From Siderastrea radians (taxonomy: Eukaryota; Cnidaria; Anthozoa; Scleractinia; Rhizangiidae), in the NCBI GenBank assembly GCA_964017195.1, contig OZ024887.1:5471959-5535958 (forward strand): a stretch of DNA of 64,000 bases, read 5' to 3'. This document shows positions 12,796 through 25,199 of this stretch, piece by piece (the stretch's first letter is position 1; every line of letters starts with the position of its first letter). The notes below the pieces were generated by a model. It searched no databases and was not told where the DNA came from. It saw only the letters and a list, made by a program, of their open reading frames with translations. Position numbers and translations under genes: made by a program.

Positions 12796-12899
12796 ATAGC
12801 CGACTACTGCAGAGTCTTAAAGAAAGTTCTCAAGCTAGCCCATAACACTCGGTTTGTATGGCGATTTTGGACTGAACTACCCAGTACATGAAAATTTTA

Positions 12900-13877
12900 A
12901 AGTGTGAGGAAATGTCTGAACTTACGGTGGTGTTTGACAGCATTTAGTACAGAATTTCTCTCGATGTTGTTTATTTGTTGAATTTCTAGCCTCCGCTCTT
13001 TTGGAAGAGTTCACAGTGACTAGAGTGAGATCTTCTGTTGTCTTGACTGGTCCTCTGGAAAATCTTTCTGTCTCGGCAGCTCCCTCTGTACTTGATCTAT
13101 CTGTGGAACACAAAGCATGGTTAATTTCCCGGACACACGAACATCATTGCCAGGCAGAAGTGCACATATATTTTTTTAAATTCCATCGTGTAACCTCCTC
13201 ATCGAACTTTTTGTGTGCAATGTTGTCGCATATCTGAGCTTTTAGTTCCGGCATGCTGGAAATATTAATTTTTCCTACGGTTTTGAGAGTTGATTATGTC
13301 CTTGCTATGTCCTGGAGGTTTCTTTTGTTCTCTTGGCCGCCCTTTTGTTTGACAACAGTATTAGAGATGTTAGCTGTTAGCTGGCCCAATTCAATGTTGT
13401 TGCCATTCAGTAACTGACTTAATTTTTTTTTCGTCTGCTATATAAACAGTATAAAGGCCTTCCTTGTCAATTTGGACGTCCGCGAACGATTTCTTTGTGC
13501 GTTGCCTATTGTGGGCAAAACTCCAAAAGATCACGGAGCAAAGCTAGTATGGAAGAATTCATCAAACTAAATTAGTATGCGACGATTCTAATCTAGGTAA
13601 AACTATTTTTTCCTGGTTTTAACTTTTGAGGTTTCGTGCAGTTTTCACACCAATTCAATTCTACTGCGCCGAAGGGCCGGAGCTAAACTTATTCAGTCTT
13701 CGTACCAGCATTGTGCAAACTTGAATAAGAATTGTTAAGTTTCTTAACTGCACTATTTATATCGTCTATGTTGTTTACTTGACTGGTCCTTTTAAAAATG
13801 TGCCTCGGAGAAGCGAGGATATTTATAGACCTCACATTGCCACCGATTTGGTGTGTTTGTGCAGTAGCTGAGGTCAT
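12900..13877 (-). other. Possible remnants of a coiled-coil gene (unconfirmed)
   Basis: Three short minus-strand stretches read like Asn/Gln/Lys-rich helical segments. At 13294-13437 (47 codons to a stop) there are LSQLLNGNNIELGQLTANIS and VVKQKGGQENKRNLQDIA. Near 13690-13800 is QVNNIDDINSAVKKLNNS. Near 12930-13000 is LEIQQINNIERNSVLNAVK, followed by a GTAAGT donor. The latter two resemble each other. They lie downstream, in minus-strand sense, of the signal-anchor exon at 16815-16902 and could belong with it. The splice sites are weak and no family is recognised. Chance frames are a fair alternative. Confidence 0.2.
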
Positions 13878-13929
13878 CTGTTTGTACCTTACGTGTTGGG
13901 CTTCTCATATCGGTTTACTTTTGGTTGAT

Positions 13930-13969
13930 TAATAATAATAATAATAATATTAACAACAATAATAATAAT
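13930..13969. repeat. (AAT)n-rich simple repeat
   Basis: Imperfect run of AATAATAATAAT interrupted by ATTAACAACAATA. Confidence 0.85.
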
Positions 13970-15967
13970 GTACAAATCAGGCATCAGTTGAACTTAGTTC
14001 TGAGCGGCTTTGGAGCATCATGTATGAGAAATACAGACTTTGACCTTCTAGGCACTGAAAATTACCGGCGATAAGAGATAAAAAACATTTGGCTGACTAA
14101 AGACCGATAACCGCTGCGAATGGGCTGCAGATGCCAGATTTTAATTACAAGACCTTCTTCGTATAACCGCAGAAACTCCTTATGAGTTTCTGATAACCGT
14201 TAATTTTCCCAGAGTTTATCTATTTACAGTACAAAGCTAGCTATAATCCTTGATTATGACCTTCCATTGCGTCAGGATCTGCACGAATCTGTGTTTTCTC
14301 CATGTATTAGTTTCAAAATTAATCAAAAAACGTAATCAATCACATCTAGCAGAAACTGCTCGAGCATGTTATCAAATACATTGTTTAGTATTCAAATTGT
14401 GTTTCATTTGAATAGTAGGCTGTAATTAAGAAGGACAATCAATTATCCACTTCTCAAAAACAAGCGGCACTCGATTATAAACTAACCCCAAACAAGCTAT
14501 CTCTAAATCGCATCAAAATCTTTATTTTCAACCTGATCACGGAAAGCATACGTTGCTCAGCCAGATCTATATCGACATTAACTGTTCCGTAAGCAATTAT
14601 AAAGAATCACCAGAGACTTTTCAGAGTTACGACTGTGTTAAAAGCGAGCCGAGAGAAATCGATCCATTTAGCCTTGAGTGAAGTAGAGGGGTCGACCTTT
14701 AGAAGTGTGTCAAGGGGTAAATCCTCAGAAGTGACCATTCAAATCAAAGCTCTTGAATAGTATTTTCATGTGCTGTTGTATGTTTTTCGATATTTTCGAA
14801 AACGAAATGTACATTTTTTCAATCTTCAACTTAGACATTTTCCACTAACGTTAAGTCGCACCTACGAGTAAAAGCATCTGATAAAGGCGACCGAACAGCC
14901 CTTGACACAATGACTGTAAGCAACAAACAAAAATTACAACTTGTTTCTTTACAGCCACTCAGCCAATAAATAATTATGGGAAAAGGACGTTTTTTGAAAA
15001 AAAGTACTCTGTGAGATTGAAAAGTTGAACAATCAATTTGCAATATAAAACGCCACGTGCATTTCGCAGGCCTAATGATCCATACTATTAACATCGTTAG
15101 TGAAGCCCTTGATTCTATGCCACCAGATCATTTTCTAAGACTGCCTTACAGTAAATGTTTTACGGGGGCGTTTTGGTGATCATTGGTCCGTATAGAAGAT
15201 TGCGTGCTCGGCGATGGAAAATGGGAGGAGTCAAAACTTTTGAATTTCATAGCCTAGAGGTACACCCGCACCCAAGGGGCAAAAAGGGATCAGATCAATT
15301 GGCTCAAAAACAACCCATGTGCGAATTGAACGGCTTAGTCTTGCACGCGAGCTGTCAAGGCTTATTAATCCTATAGTCTTGAAGAAAATCTGTCTAGGTT
15401 ATGTCTTTTAAAATTTCGGAAGGTCTTCCAGTTTATCTAGTTTTTTATATGTAAATCAGGAGATGTGTCTAGTGAAAATAACAAATATTCATTAACCGTT
15501 AAAGGAAGACTAGAAAAAGCAATGTCGGTATTTTTCTTCTGCTATCGTCTAATAAAAAACTCGCATTGAATGGAAAATGCTGTTAAGATTTTTCAATGGA
15601 TTAAAAATTCAATCGCTTCAAGATGTAGAGAATTAAATTTCGCTATGGGCCTGAGTGGACCTTTTACTATGAAATTTTTTGGATCAACGTGGGAAGGCAA
15701 TTCTGCCGGCGGATTCTACAGGTAGTAGGTTACACGTATATAGAGGCGAGCACGATAAAAAACAGAGTACGCCTTCAAACAATTGAAAGAAACAATAAAC
15801 TGATACGCTTAATCCACGTCATCTTGTTGTGAAAACGAACTAAACGCGGTATAACGGCAACCAGGCTTGTTTTGTTTTTTGTTTTTTTTCTTCACATTGG
15901 CCGATTTATACCGCTCCAGCATAAAAACAGGCGTTTGGCAAACTAGGTAGACGCAACACTTAGCAAT
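13970..15967. other. Intergenic, nothing recognised
   Basis: About 2 kb of AT-rich sequence with only short frames lacking known motifs. Confidence 0.55.
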
Positions 15968-16084
15968 AAAAAAGAAGAAGAAGAAGAAGAAGAAGAAGAA
16001 GAAGAAGAAGAAGAAGAAGAAGAAGAAGAAGAAGAAGAAGAAGAAGAAGAAGAAGAAGAAGAAGAAGAAGAAGAAGAAGAAGAC
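15968..16084. repeat. (AAG)n microsatellite
   Basis: Nearly perfect run of about 38 AAG units, ending GAAGACGAAG. Confidence 0.97.
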
Positions 16085-16814
16085 GAAGTGTGTATTGCAG
16101 TGTTACACAATACGCTCACATAGGCAAGGTAAATATATATATACCAGCTTGTTTTGTGGGTAAATTTAAGGTTAACTGAATGGGGAAAGCTAAATAAAAC
16201 TTCACCTCTCTAACTTGAGAGCCAGGAAGTTCTGCTATTGTAAACATTTGCCGGGATCCTTGAATATGCACTTCACAAGGACTGAAGTGTGATGAGCCAA
16301 TGTCAAATCGTAAGGGGATTAGGCTATATTCATTTCAAGTGTTTTGCTTCTGTGGTCCAACTTTAGGCCTATCACGCAGCAAGGCGTAATGGCACCAGAA
16401 CGCCATTCAAAAATTAAGGTGTTTTAATACCTTACATGTAAAATGTACTTTCTAAATGATATTGGTCATCAAGTATAAATGCTACGAGGAACAAAGTTCC
16501 ATCTTTCCCTAAGTTTGCTGGCCACAAACTCTTGAGGTTTTCAGTTCTCTTCCTTCTATTGCAATGCGTTTGAAACTAAACCTGCGAACCGATAAATTTT
16601 TCACCGCTCGCGTTGCTGTCATATGTGTTACGGCAAGAGCCATGGTTCTTGGTTACGGCAAGAAAAAATGAGATTGCTTTGCATTTAATGAGAAAAGGCT
16701 TACTAGCTAAACCGAACTAGTTGACTGACATAGTTTCTTCGCTAATCCGACTCGTGCTGTAACCTCCTTTTTAATACGCCTAAACACGGATACTGTTAAA
16801 ATTAAAATACTCAC

Positions 16815-16902
16815 CTTTTTGCAGTGCAATAACCACACAAGCCACGACCAACACTACGGCGATAGAAATTACTGAGAAAAATGGTATCCAGCTCTTTGCC
16901 AT
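16815..16902 (-). CDS. Candidate first coding exon with a signal-anchor/signal peptide (paralogue A)
   Basis: Read on the minus strand, an ATG at 16902 opens 29 codons (MAKSWIPFFSVISIAVVLVV, then ACVVIALQK) that end in a GTGAGT donor at 16814. The product is a short basic N-terminus followed by about 20 hydrophobic residues, as in type II membrane anchors or uncleaved signal peptides. An exon of identical length (88 bp), phase and design lies at 25112-25199 on the same strand, with matching MAK, PF and VVLVAC-type residues. That supports real coding sequence from a tandemly duplicated gene. The rest of the protein was not identified; candidate downstream helical stretches lie at 12.9-13.9 kb. 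Confidence 0.45.
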
Positions 16903-18170
16903 TTCACCGAACAATGTTAACCAAGACACTCAAACGTGGTTCCCACACCGGCTTCTACTCAGTCGGACTAAACCGATTTTGTCTCCGACGATCAAGTTTG
17001 TTTTTAATTTCACCTGTAATGAATCACCTTATGAATCAGCTGTCTATAGCTTGATGACACGCTCGATAACCCTGGTTTCAATGAGCTGTTAAATACAAAG
17101 GTGCATCGATTGAAGGAAGTTCACTGATATTCCGAAATCACGAAAGCAAAAAATGTTCACGTTTTATCCTCTACACGCCTACAGACAAGTTTCCGGGCCT
17201 TCCTGTTGACATGAACTATTACAATGTTTACTGCAACGGTTCAAATATCCAGTACGACTTGACATTTTAATGTCTGGGTTTTGATTGATCATACTGGTGG
17301 AGCAAATAGATTCTGACATGCGAATGAACCAATTAATGGATCCAATAAATAATATCAATTACTCTGATTCTAAAAATAGGCTTACGGAGCATGTGCATGC
17401 AGCCGTACAAATGGAACATTCACGAAATTATGAATGGACTTCGTAGCATGGAATCGCAGTGGCTCTTTTACTATCCTTGTAACTTAAATCGGGCAATTAA
17501 TTTAAATTTTTCTAACATTTTGAAAGAACGCTTCTTTACAATACGAATATCCATGCAGTGGGTTTCCTAAAAGAAACGTGTGCGAAGACTATTATTGTTC
17601 TAATTACTGCAAAGCCAGTGAATATGTTTTGACTAATCCTAATTATCTGAAAGGGCGTTTTAATGTCTGTTTTTATTCCGGCTGTGCATGTGGTAATACT
17701 CTTCGAACCCCTACGCCCTACAGTCCATGATCCAAGCGAATATGGAACTTCAATTCATGTCCAAAGGACCCCTCGCGTAGGGACCACTTTCAGCGATAAC
17801 TGCCAATTACGTATAAATTACGCAACTATTTAAATAATTAACAAATAAACTAACTAACTAATTTAGTAACTACAATGTAATTACCAAGCGGCTGACTAGT
17901 TAGGTAACATAACGAACATAATTTTAAAAGAACACTATACTAGTGCCGCGAAACAATTGACTGTCATGGATGACAAGATGGTAATAGATCTCAACTTCAA
18001 AGCGATGTAGGGCGGGCTTTTTCACGATAAGTTCGCTCTCCTTTCGAAAATTCACTTGATATCTCCCTCTTAATGTTCCAGGAGTATTTTGTGGGCCTGA
18101 AAAAATACTTGATCATACTTTGGCACAGTTTTGGCCAAACATCAGTAGAATCTCCGTGGCATGAGTTAAT
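16903..18170. other. Intergenic, nothing recognised
   Basis: AT-rich sequence upstream of the signal-anchor exon; no convincing promoter element, gene or repeat seen. Confidence 0.5.
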
Positions 18171-18265
18171 ACCTGACTGACTGACTGACTGACTGACTGA
18201 CTGACTGACTGACTGACTGACTGACTGACTGACTGACTGACTGGCTGACTGGCTGACTAACTGAC
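18171..18265. repeat. (TGAC)n microsatellite
   Basis: A tandem CTGA/TGAC tetranucleotide run with a few TGGC variants at the right end. Open frames through it encode only artefactual Ser-Val-Ser-Gln repeats. Confidence 0.96.
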
Positions 18266-18847
18266 TGACTGCCAAACTGATGACTGATCTGATCTGACTC
18301 AGTCGGGACTGACTAATTAGGTAAGTAACTGTTTATGAATCGTTCGACAAGAAACGGTAATTAACGAACACTGACACTGAAACACGCGTACCCCGTATGT
18401 ACAACCTGTACGTGCTTTTGTAATGTGATTCAAACTACAATAACAGGATGTTGAAAAGCTTACGTAAAACAAGTTCATTTATCGATTGGAACAAATGTAC
18501 AACTTTTGCAATTTTTGCCCAACGTTCATGCATTGCGTTATCGGAAATGGAATCCGTTTCTCGCTTTTAACTTTTACTGTAACACATCAGTTTTAGTTAA
18601 GTTGGTTCACTCAAAGCTTGTCTCTGGAACGTCTTCCGGATTTTGACTTGTTCCTCGTCAACACACGCCAACATGGCCATGGGTACCGTCAAACAGACGG
18701 AAAATGTGCCGTCCATAACAGCTTATCTAGTAATTTGTGGTCAAGTGGGCAGATAGCTAGTTACGTGACAATCCTACGTGTCATTTGGGTCTTGATTGAA
18801 CTGACTTCAGTACAACAGTAGTACACGAACTAGGGTCCGCCAATCTG

Positions 18848-19087
18848 GTGAGTTATTTATCGTGAGTTATCACGGTGAGTTAATCACGGGTGAGTTACCA
18901 AATCTTGAAATTTCAATATTTGGCATGCAGAATATTGAAATTTCAAGATTTGACATGCAGAATAGTGAAATTTCAATATTTGACATGCAGAATATTGAAA
19001 TCTTGAAATTTCAATATTCTGCATGACAAATATTGAAATTTCAAGATTTGGCAACTCACCTGTAATTAACTCACCGGATAACTCACC
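18848..19087. repeat. Long inverted repeat with internal tandem AATATTGAAATTTCAA motifs
   Basis: The outer arms carry repeated GGTGAGTTA on the left and TAACTCACC on the right. The core holds alternating copies of ATATTGAAATTTCAAGATTT and TGACATGCAGAATA in both orientations. The whole is palindromic over about 240 bp, consistent with a foldback or MITE-type element. Confidence 0.75.
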
Positions 19088-19774
19088 ATACGTAACTTAC
19101 GCCCTTATTAAACCCCACGAACTGGGTTCTGACCATAGTGAACCCTGAGTACACGGCTCACTTGCAGAACAACGAGAATTATATCCAACTACCTTTTTGA
19201 TTTACGATGTACATTGTGAAAGACGTTTCATTGAAAACTCACTTTGATCAAGTTCTTTTCGTTGTGAACATCCGGTCATAGACATGCCGACAATTTTGTT
19301 TACTTAGACGAACGCAATAATGACTTCCAATACACAATGAGCACGTTCGTGACCCTTAATTACATCACGGATGGCACCACGCCCTAAATGATAAACCAAT
19401 TTCCTGTCTGAAAGAACACGCACTGGAAACAAACCGAACACTTCATTGTTCAAAGAAGCACATCTTTATAACAGAGATTTTAGAAGCGTGAGATAATGAG
19501 CTTCTTTACAATCAGAGTGTACCAGTTTTTGCCCGAAGGGTCTTTGTTTGGGTCCTTTTCATTGATTTTACTGGCTTTGCAGAGAGTGAAGCCAAAGTGA
19601 AGTTGACTTTACATCAATAAAGGCGAGGCGTTTATATGAAAGAAAGGCAACACTTTTCTTTGGGTGACAAGTTTCTATGCTTTTTTCCTTTTTGGCTATT
19701 AATAAATATAAGTTATGTATTTTGAATTCATGAAGCGATGCTGGTATCTGAAACACCCACCAAATGCAGGCCAG
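19088..19774. other. Intergenic, nothing recognised
   Basis: No gene or repeat structure identified between the inverted repeat and the next MITE. Confidence 0.5.
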
Positions 19775-20012
19775 GAGCCCGTTTCTCGAAACTCCCGATA
19801 ACTTTCCGGAACTGAAAACTATTTTAGGTGCACAATATTCTGCAATAGCTATACAATTTTTATTGATTTTGAAAGCTAAATTTTAATCTTTGTAATTTCG
19901 TGAAGCATATCGCTAAGTTTGCGCTAATAATAACCATTAGCTAATAAATAAATGAGCTCGAAAAAATACTTACCGTGCCCGGAAAGTTATCGGGAGTTTC
20001 GAGAAACGGGCC
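19775..20012. mobile_element. GGCCCGTTTCTCGAAA-type MITE with CCAG target duplication
   Basis: A 238-bp element. The left end (GAGCCCGTTTCTCGAAACTC, then CCGATAACTTTCCGG) reappears inverted at the right end (CCGGAAAGTTATCGGGAGTT, then TCGAGAAACGGGCC), giving termini of about 36 bp. CCAG flanks both sides (19771-19774 and 20013-20016). It has no coding sequence. Confidence 0.85.
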
Positions 20013-20019
20013 CCAGGTT

Positions 20020-20645
20020 TCAAACTTGTATTTATGCCCTGACTTCTTTTTAGTAGAAAAAGATTATATTGCCTTTAAAAACAAGTGCAAACAGGAAGAT
20101 CACAGCCTTTTATCTCGTATAGGAAGTTCTAGGTGAAGTTTTCATTGCGTTCTACCATCTAATGTTTTCTTGATTAAACTAGTCAGGTATACAGTTTATG
20201 CTATTCAAATTCGACTTATCTTTTCAACTTTGACAATTTTTGAGCGAAGGTTCTAGCTTACACTAAGTGTGACGTTTACGCTAAATTGCAGAGGTGAGAA
20301 GTTCACAAATTACCATTAAACTCAAAGTAAATAACTGGGATACGGTAATTTTCCAAATTAACGGAAATCATTTGTGTAAAAATATATCTGTGGGCCTCTA
20401 TCAAACCTAGCATCTTTTAATGGCGCCATTCCTAGGCAAAAGCAAATAGAAAATGAGTGAAACGGTAGTCTACTTTTTCGAGAAGCCATTCTATTATCAG
20501 TCATTCAAGATCACGAGACTCATTTTGTTCATTCTAATTCAGTTCTTTCGAGGAGAAGACAGCTTTAAATCACATTCTTGTCTGGGTTCCGATTACAAAA
20601 GACCACAAAAGATAAAGTATTTATCACAATCGCGAACATACCGCC
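20020..20645. other. Intergenic, nothing recognised
   Basis: No gene, RNA or repeat structure identified. Confidence 0.5.
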
Positions 20646-20649
20646 ACCA

Positions 20650-22175
20650 TTAGTTCGACACCACGCGACAAGACACACCTGCATGTCAATACAGACGGCA
20701 GTTGTACGAACTCGGTAAAAGCCATAACACATATTTCAACGAGATAAAAAAAAAGTGTTTTTAGCGAGCAGCGATCTCGCCTGTTCAAGGTTTCTAGACT
20801 GATCCGTACAGGATGAAAGAGAGAAAGGTACGAGAGGGAACCGAGCTGAGGATGGGCAGTTTTACCGCACAAAACAATTTCGCTTTTTTCATCGCTAAAG
20901 ATGCCTAAAATATTATTTAAAAAGCACCGACATAAAAATCACTAGAGCTCTTCTCTGACGTACATCAAAGGATTAACTTTTCCTCAAAGGCCGCAGCGCA
21001 ATTAATGCTATGTGCTATTGAGAACAGCGGGGAAGAGATCGCATCTAAACCAAATCTAGACTAAATCTATCCAAAAATAGACCTCACGAAGAACCTTTAT
21101 ATTCATGATTAATTGTTTTTCGAGAACCTGTCAACAGGGTGTTTTAATAATACAAACGTTCTTGAATTCAGCACAGTCTTTTTTCCGTCCAACTTGAAAG
21201 ACCATCGTGTTTTTCACTTTGCGTCAAGTCGCTATTCTTTTATTCTCCTCTTTCTTTGTTTCTTTCTTCCTTTGTTTCTTTCTTTCGTTTTTTCTTTCTT
21301 CAGTTCTCCGTTGTTTCTCTCTGTCTCTCTCTCTTTTTTTACTGCAGTGACGGAGTTAATTTTAGCGTTCTGAAAATAATTAACGAAATGAGAAGATCCA
21401 CTTGGTTGTCTGAGAAGATCGACAATAGAATAGCAGTTACCACAGATAAGCAAACAATGTGCATTTTTGTTGGAGAGCGCTATCTAAAATAACCTCCGTA
21501 GATTTTACGTCCCCTTTTTAGGAAACATCGTCTGCCAAAAAATGGCAAAGGTGATTATTGTTAACGTTAGGTTACGTAACTCAAGTTTGACTAGTAGGCA
21601 GTACGGGTCAAGACATTCAAAATTCCTTCCAAACTTTTACTGCTGAGTTGATCATCCAAGACATTCTCACACTTCATCTTCTACAATATCGAACATAGGC
21701 GGGCAATACGTCTTGTGGTATCATACTATGCGAGCACAGTCCCCTTCGATCTTCCTTAGAATTAATGGAGAAGAATTTTTTTTTAGGAAAATCGAAGGAG
21801 ACATTTTTTCGGAGGATAGGATCGGCGGGGACTCTTCCTTACAGGATATCGTCACCACATGGCCAAAATCCGAAAAAATCCGATTCACCTAAGTCCTACC
21901 GATCCGAGAAACTGCCCGACAAGAGTTACCTGGCGCAAAAATGGTTGAAACCGAGTGCCCGACGGAACTATAACTTGGGGAAGGCGGAGAAGACCAATGA
22001 GAAAGCCTAAAAGATATCGAGAAGGAAAATATATAATACCAGTTATAATTTTCGTTATTTGATTTAGGGTACTCTTTGGGGTTTAGTCTTTAGTTTTCTA
22101 CAACGTGAAGAGGTCTCATTCTGCGAATGAAAAGGGTTGATTACGTAACAAGTGACGAAAATTGCTGTTTCACAA
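20650..22175. repeat. Diverged tandem duplication, copy 1
   Basis: About 1.5 kb that aligns collinearly with 22190-23640. Shared landmarks in order are GACACACCTGCATGTCA, GGCAGTTTTACC, CCATCGT next to TTTTCACTT, AAGATCCACTTGG, GTTAACGTTAGGTTACGT, CAAAAATGGTTGAA, ACTCTTTGGGGTTT and CGTAACAAGTGAC. This copy also has a long pyrimidine tract at 21232-21340. No consistent protein frame is shared, so it looks non-coding. Confidence 0.8.
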
Positions 22176-22189
22176 TCCCGAGGATTTGG

Positions 22190-23640
22190 CACCTGCACGC
22201 CACTCGAGAAGACACACCTGCATGTCAGCACAGACAACACTTGTAGGAACTTAATAGATAACAAAACACATTTCGACGATTTAAAGTATAGTCAGTGTTC
22301 ATAACGGGCAGCGATTTCACCTGTTCAAAGCAGCTAGAGTGATCTAAGTCTGAATAAAAACAAGAAGAGTGAAAGAGAGAAAAGTAAAGATAAAACTGAG
22401 AAAATTACGAGGGGAATCCAATGAGGTTAGGCAGTTTTACCACTTAAAATAGTTTTGCTTTCCTCATCACTAAAGATGTCTAAAAGATTATTTGAAAAGA
22501 GCAAGTCTTCACTGACGAATATCAAAAGATGAAATTTTCCTCAAAACCAGAGTAATAAATGCTATAAGCTGTAGAGAATAGCACGGATGAGATCGCATCT
22601 ATAGACAGATAAGTCTACCCGCAAATAGACCTCACGAGGGACCTAATTCATGATTAATTGTGATCAAGAACCTATCAACAGGGTGTTTTAGCAGTGCAAC
22701 GGGCCTAAATTTCTGATTGCAGTTTTATTTTCGTCCAATTCGAAAGACCATCGTATCTTTCACTTAGCGTCAGTCGCTCTTTCGTTATTTCTCAGTTTAT
22801 TTCCAGTTTCGATGTTTCTATCCTCTCACCGTTACGAAGCCGAATATTTTAGCGTTCGGAAAGTTAATTAACGAAGCGAAGATCCACTTGGGTCAGTCTG
22901 ACAAGATCGACAACAGAATAGAAGTTACTGTAGATAAGCAAAGAACGTGCATTTTTGTCGGTTGACACAGCGTGCTATCTAAACTAAACTCCGTTGATTT
23001 TGCGTCCCCTTTTCAGGAAACATCTTCTGCCAAAAAATTGGTAAAGGTGATTATAATTAACGTTAGGTTACGTCATCAAGTTTGACTAGTTAGGTAAAGC
23101 GTCAAAACATTTAAAATTACCTTAAGATTAAAAATACGTTTTTCTGGCTGAGTTGGAGGTGTAAAGAATCTATTTTTTAAAAAATATCGAACGTAGGCCT
23201 ATGCCTGCGAGTCCTCGGCTCTTCGATCTTCCCAGAAAGATCGCACGTTTTTTAAAGCAAGATCGAAGGGGAATTTTTAGAAGATCGAAGGAAAATCTGC
23301 TCACAAGGTTTGTGCCATAACTTCATGGTCAAAATCCTGTGCTGGTCGATTCCCCCAACCCTGCTGATAACTGAAGGCATTGACAGAGATGTCAGCTGCA
23401 AAAATGGTTGAAGTCGGCTGCTCATCCACAACTGGGGTAGGCCGGAGAAGACCGATATATTCGAAGCCTGAGAGATAACGAAAAGCAATTATCACCAAAC
23501 GGAAGTATACACTGCCCGAGTAGTTATCACTTGATTCAGGGAACTCTTTGGGGTTTCGTTCTCCACAACGTGCATGAGGCGGTCTCACTCTGGACATGAA
23601 AAGGCTTGATTGCGTAACAAGTGACCAAAACTGCTGTTTC
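22190..23640. repeat. Diverged tandem duplication, copy 2
   Basis: The second unit of the head-to-tail duplication, directly abutting copy 1. It differs by many substitutions and small indels, for example lacking most of copy 1's pyrimidine tract. The divergence indicates an old event. No gene recognised inside. Confidence 0.8.
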
Positions 23641-25111
23641 AGACCTTCACCTTTTTTCGGCCATGAATCTCCGCTTTTTAATTTCGGTTTCTACCTCACT
23701 GAGAAAGTCACAGGCCGGCTTACCTGTCAGTTGAATTACTGATTTTATTACCATTAAAGTAAGAGTCACAAGTTTTTCTTGTTTTTGTTTTTGTTTTTCA
23801 CTTGCTTCGAGGCTTAAGCCTGATTTACCCCAGCGCTACGACTTAAGCATACGCGCTAGCACGAGAGCTACATTTATAGTCCATACAAGCAAGCACAAAC
23901 CAGGCCTCACAGACTGTAACAGGCTAAGAGACTTAAGTTCAAAAGAACAATTTTTGGCGATACTATATAAAAGGACTTTAAACCCGACCGATGGACTTGA
24001 CGGCCTCAGGATTGAAACTCAAGTAAAATTTATCACTTACGAGTAAAACGTGCCTCCATTCCAAATATTTTAAACCATTACATTAGTTTGAGTTGTAATG
24101 ATGATTACAATATGGTTCGTGCGTTAAGTACCAGTCAATTACCTTGCACTGATACTGAGAATTTTAAATTCGTGATGAAGTAAGGATCAAGCAAATAAGA
24201 TGGATATCAGTCCTGTCTTTTAATATCATGAAAAAGGCTTTAAACAGAGCAACCTTTCAGTAAGACAGAGCAACGGCGGCGAGTCATCTGTTGAATGCAT
24301 TCTTTATTCCGTCATCAATGTTATGGTCGCAAAAATCATTTATCCAAAGGAAAGGGAAGCTCGTTATTTACTAATCCCCCGCCCCCAAATTGAAGCGTTT
24401 ATTCTATTATGCTATTTACCAACGAAGCTTTCATAATCCTCCCCATCTAATGCCATCAAAAGTGGCTCCAATTTACTAGCACTGAAGAAACAAGTATAAG
24501 CGACAGGGAAAGCCAGCAACGTACACATATTGCCGCGTGCGGGGTAAGTTATACAAATATTGATCATTCTTTTGTACCTTTTTTCATTGAGGTGCAAAGT
24601 TGTTGGATCAATATTTGTGCTACCTACTTGATGTAGCCTTAAGATTTACAAGTAGTTGATTGGAAAACTATGCTGTTAAAACAAGGGCATACAACAAGAA
24701 AATATAGAGAAAATATCAAAACGTTGAATTCTGTTTCCCAGATTGTTTCAGGGCCTTTTACAGGGAAATTTGCGTGAGCTAACACAGATAGACCTGTTTG
24801 GATTGAAATTAAAGCCACAAAAATTTAGTGAACAGATCTGTCCTTATTCGCCGAATTTCCTTCCCGCTGCCGGCTTCCCGAAAATGCTAGCTGACCTTAC
24901 TTCACACCTTAAGTGACATATTTGCCTCTCTAAAAACAAAAGAAATTTATCTTCCTACCGGTTACGAGCTGAGTTTAAGATGACATTTTGCCAAAGAAAA
25001 TTTAAGTTTTTCATGGAATTTATTTCGAAGTTCTGAGGCGGTTAATGCCTTCCGACCAGATATTCTACTTAAACGATCCGTTGGGTTACCCTGACTACAG
25101 AATAAAGTTAC
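23641..25111. other. Intergenic, nothing recognised
   Basis: AT-rich sequence downstream (minus sense) of the 25.1-kb signal-anchor exon. Later exons of that gene would be expected here or further left, but none could be identified by eye. Confidence 0.45.
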
Positions 25112-25199
25112 CTTTCTTCCAAAAGAGTGCTGCACAAGCGACCAGGACGACGATAACAAGAGCCACTGTAGCCCAGAAAGGTGCGAAGGTTTTCGCCAT
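25112..25199 (-). CDS. Candidate first coding exon with a signal-anchor/signal peptide (paralogue B)
   Basis: A minus-strand ATG at 25199 opens 29 codons (MAKTFAPFWATVALVIVVLV, then ACAALFWKK) followed by a GTAACT donor at 25111. It has the same length, phase and layout as the exon at 16815-16902: a MAK start, an aromatic PF segment, then a roughly 20-residue hydrophobic helix with a C near its end. The pair suggests two tandem genes for small membrane-anchored or secreted proteins. Function and downstream exons are unknown. Confidence 0.45.

Noticed and set aside
17997..18275. 92-codon frame with Val-Ser-Gln-Ser repeats
   Set aside because: Translation of the TGAC microsatellite.
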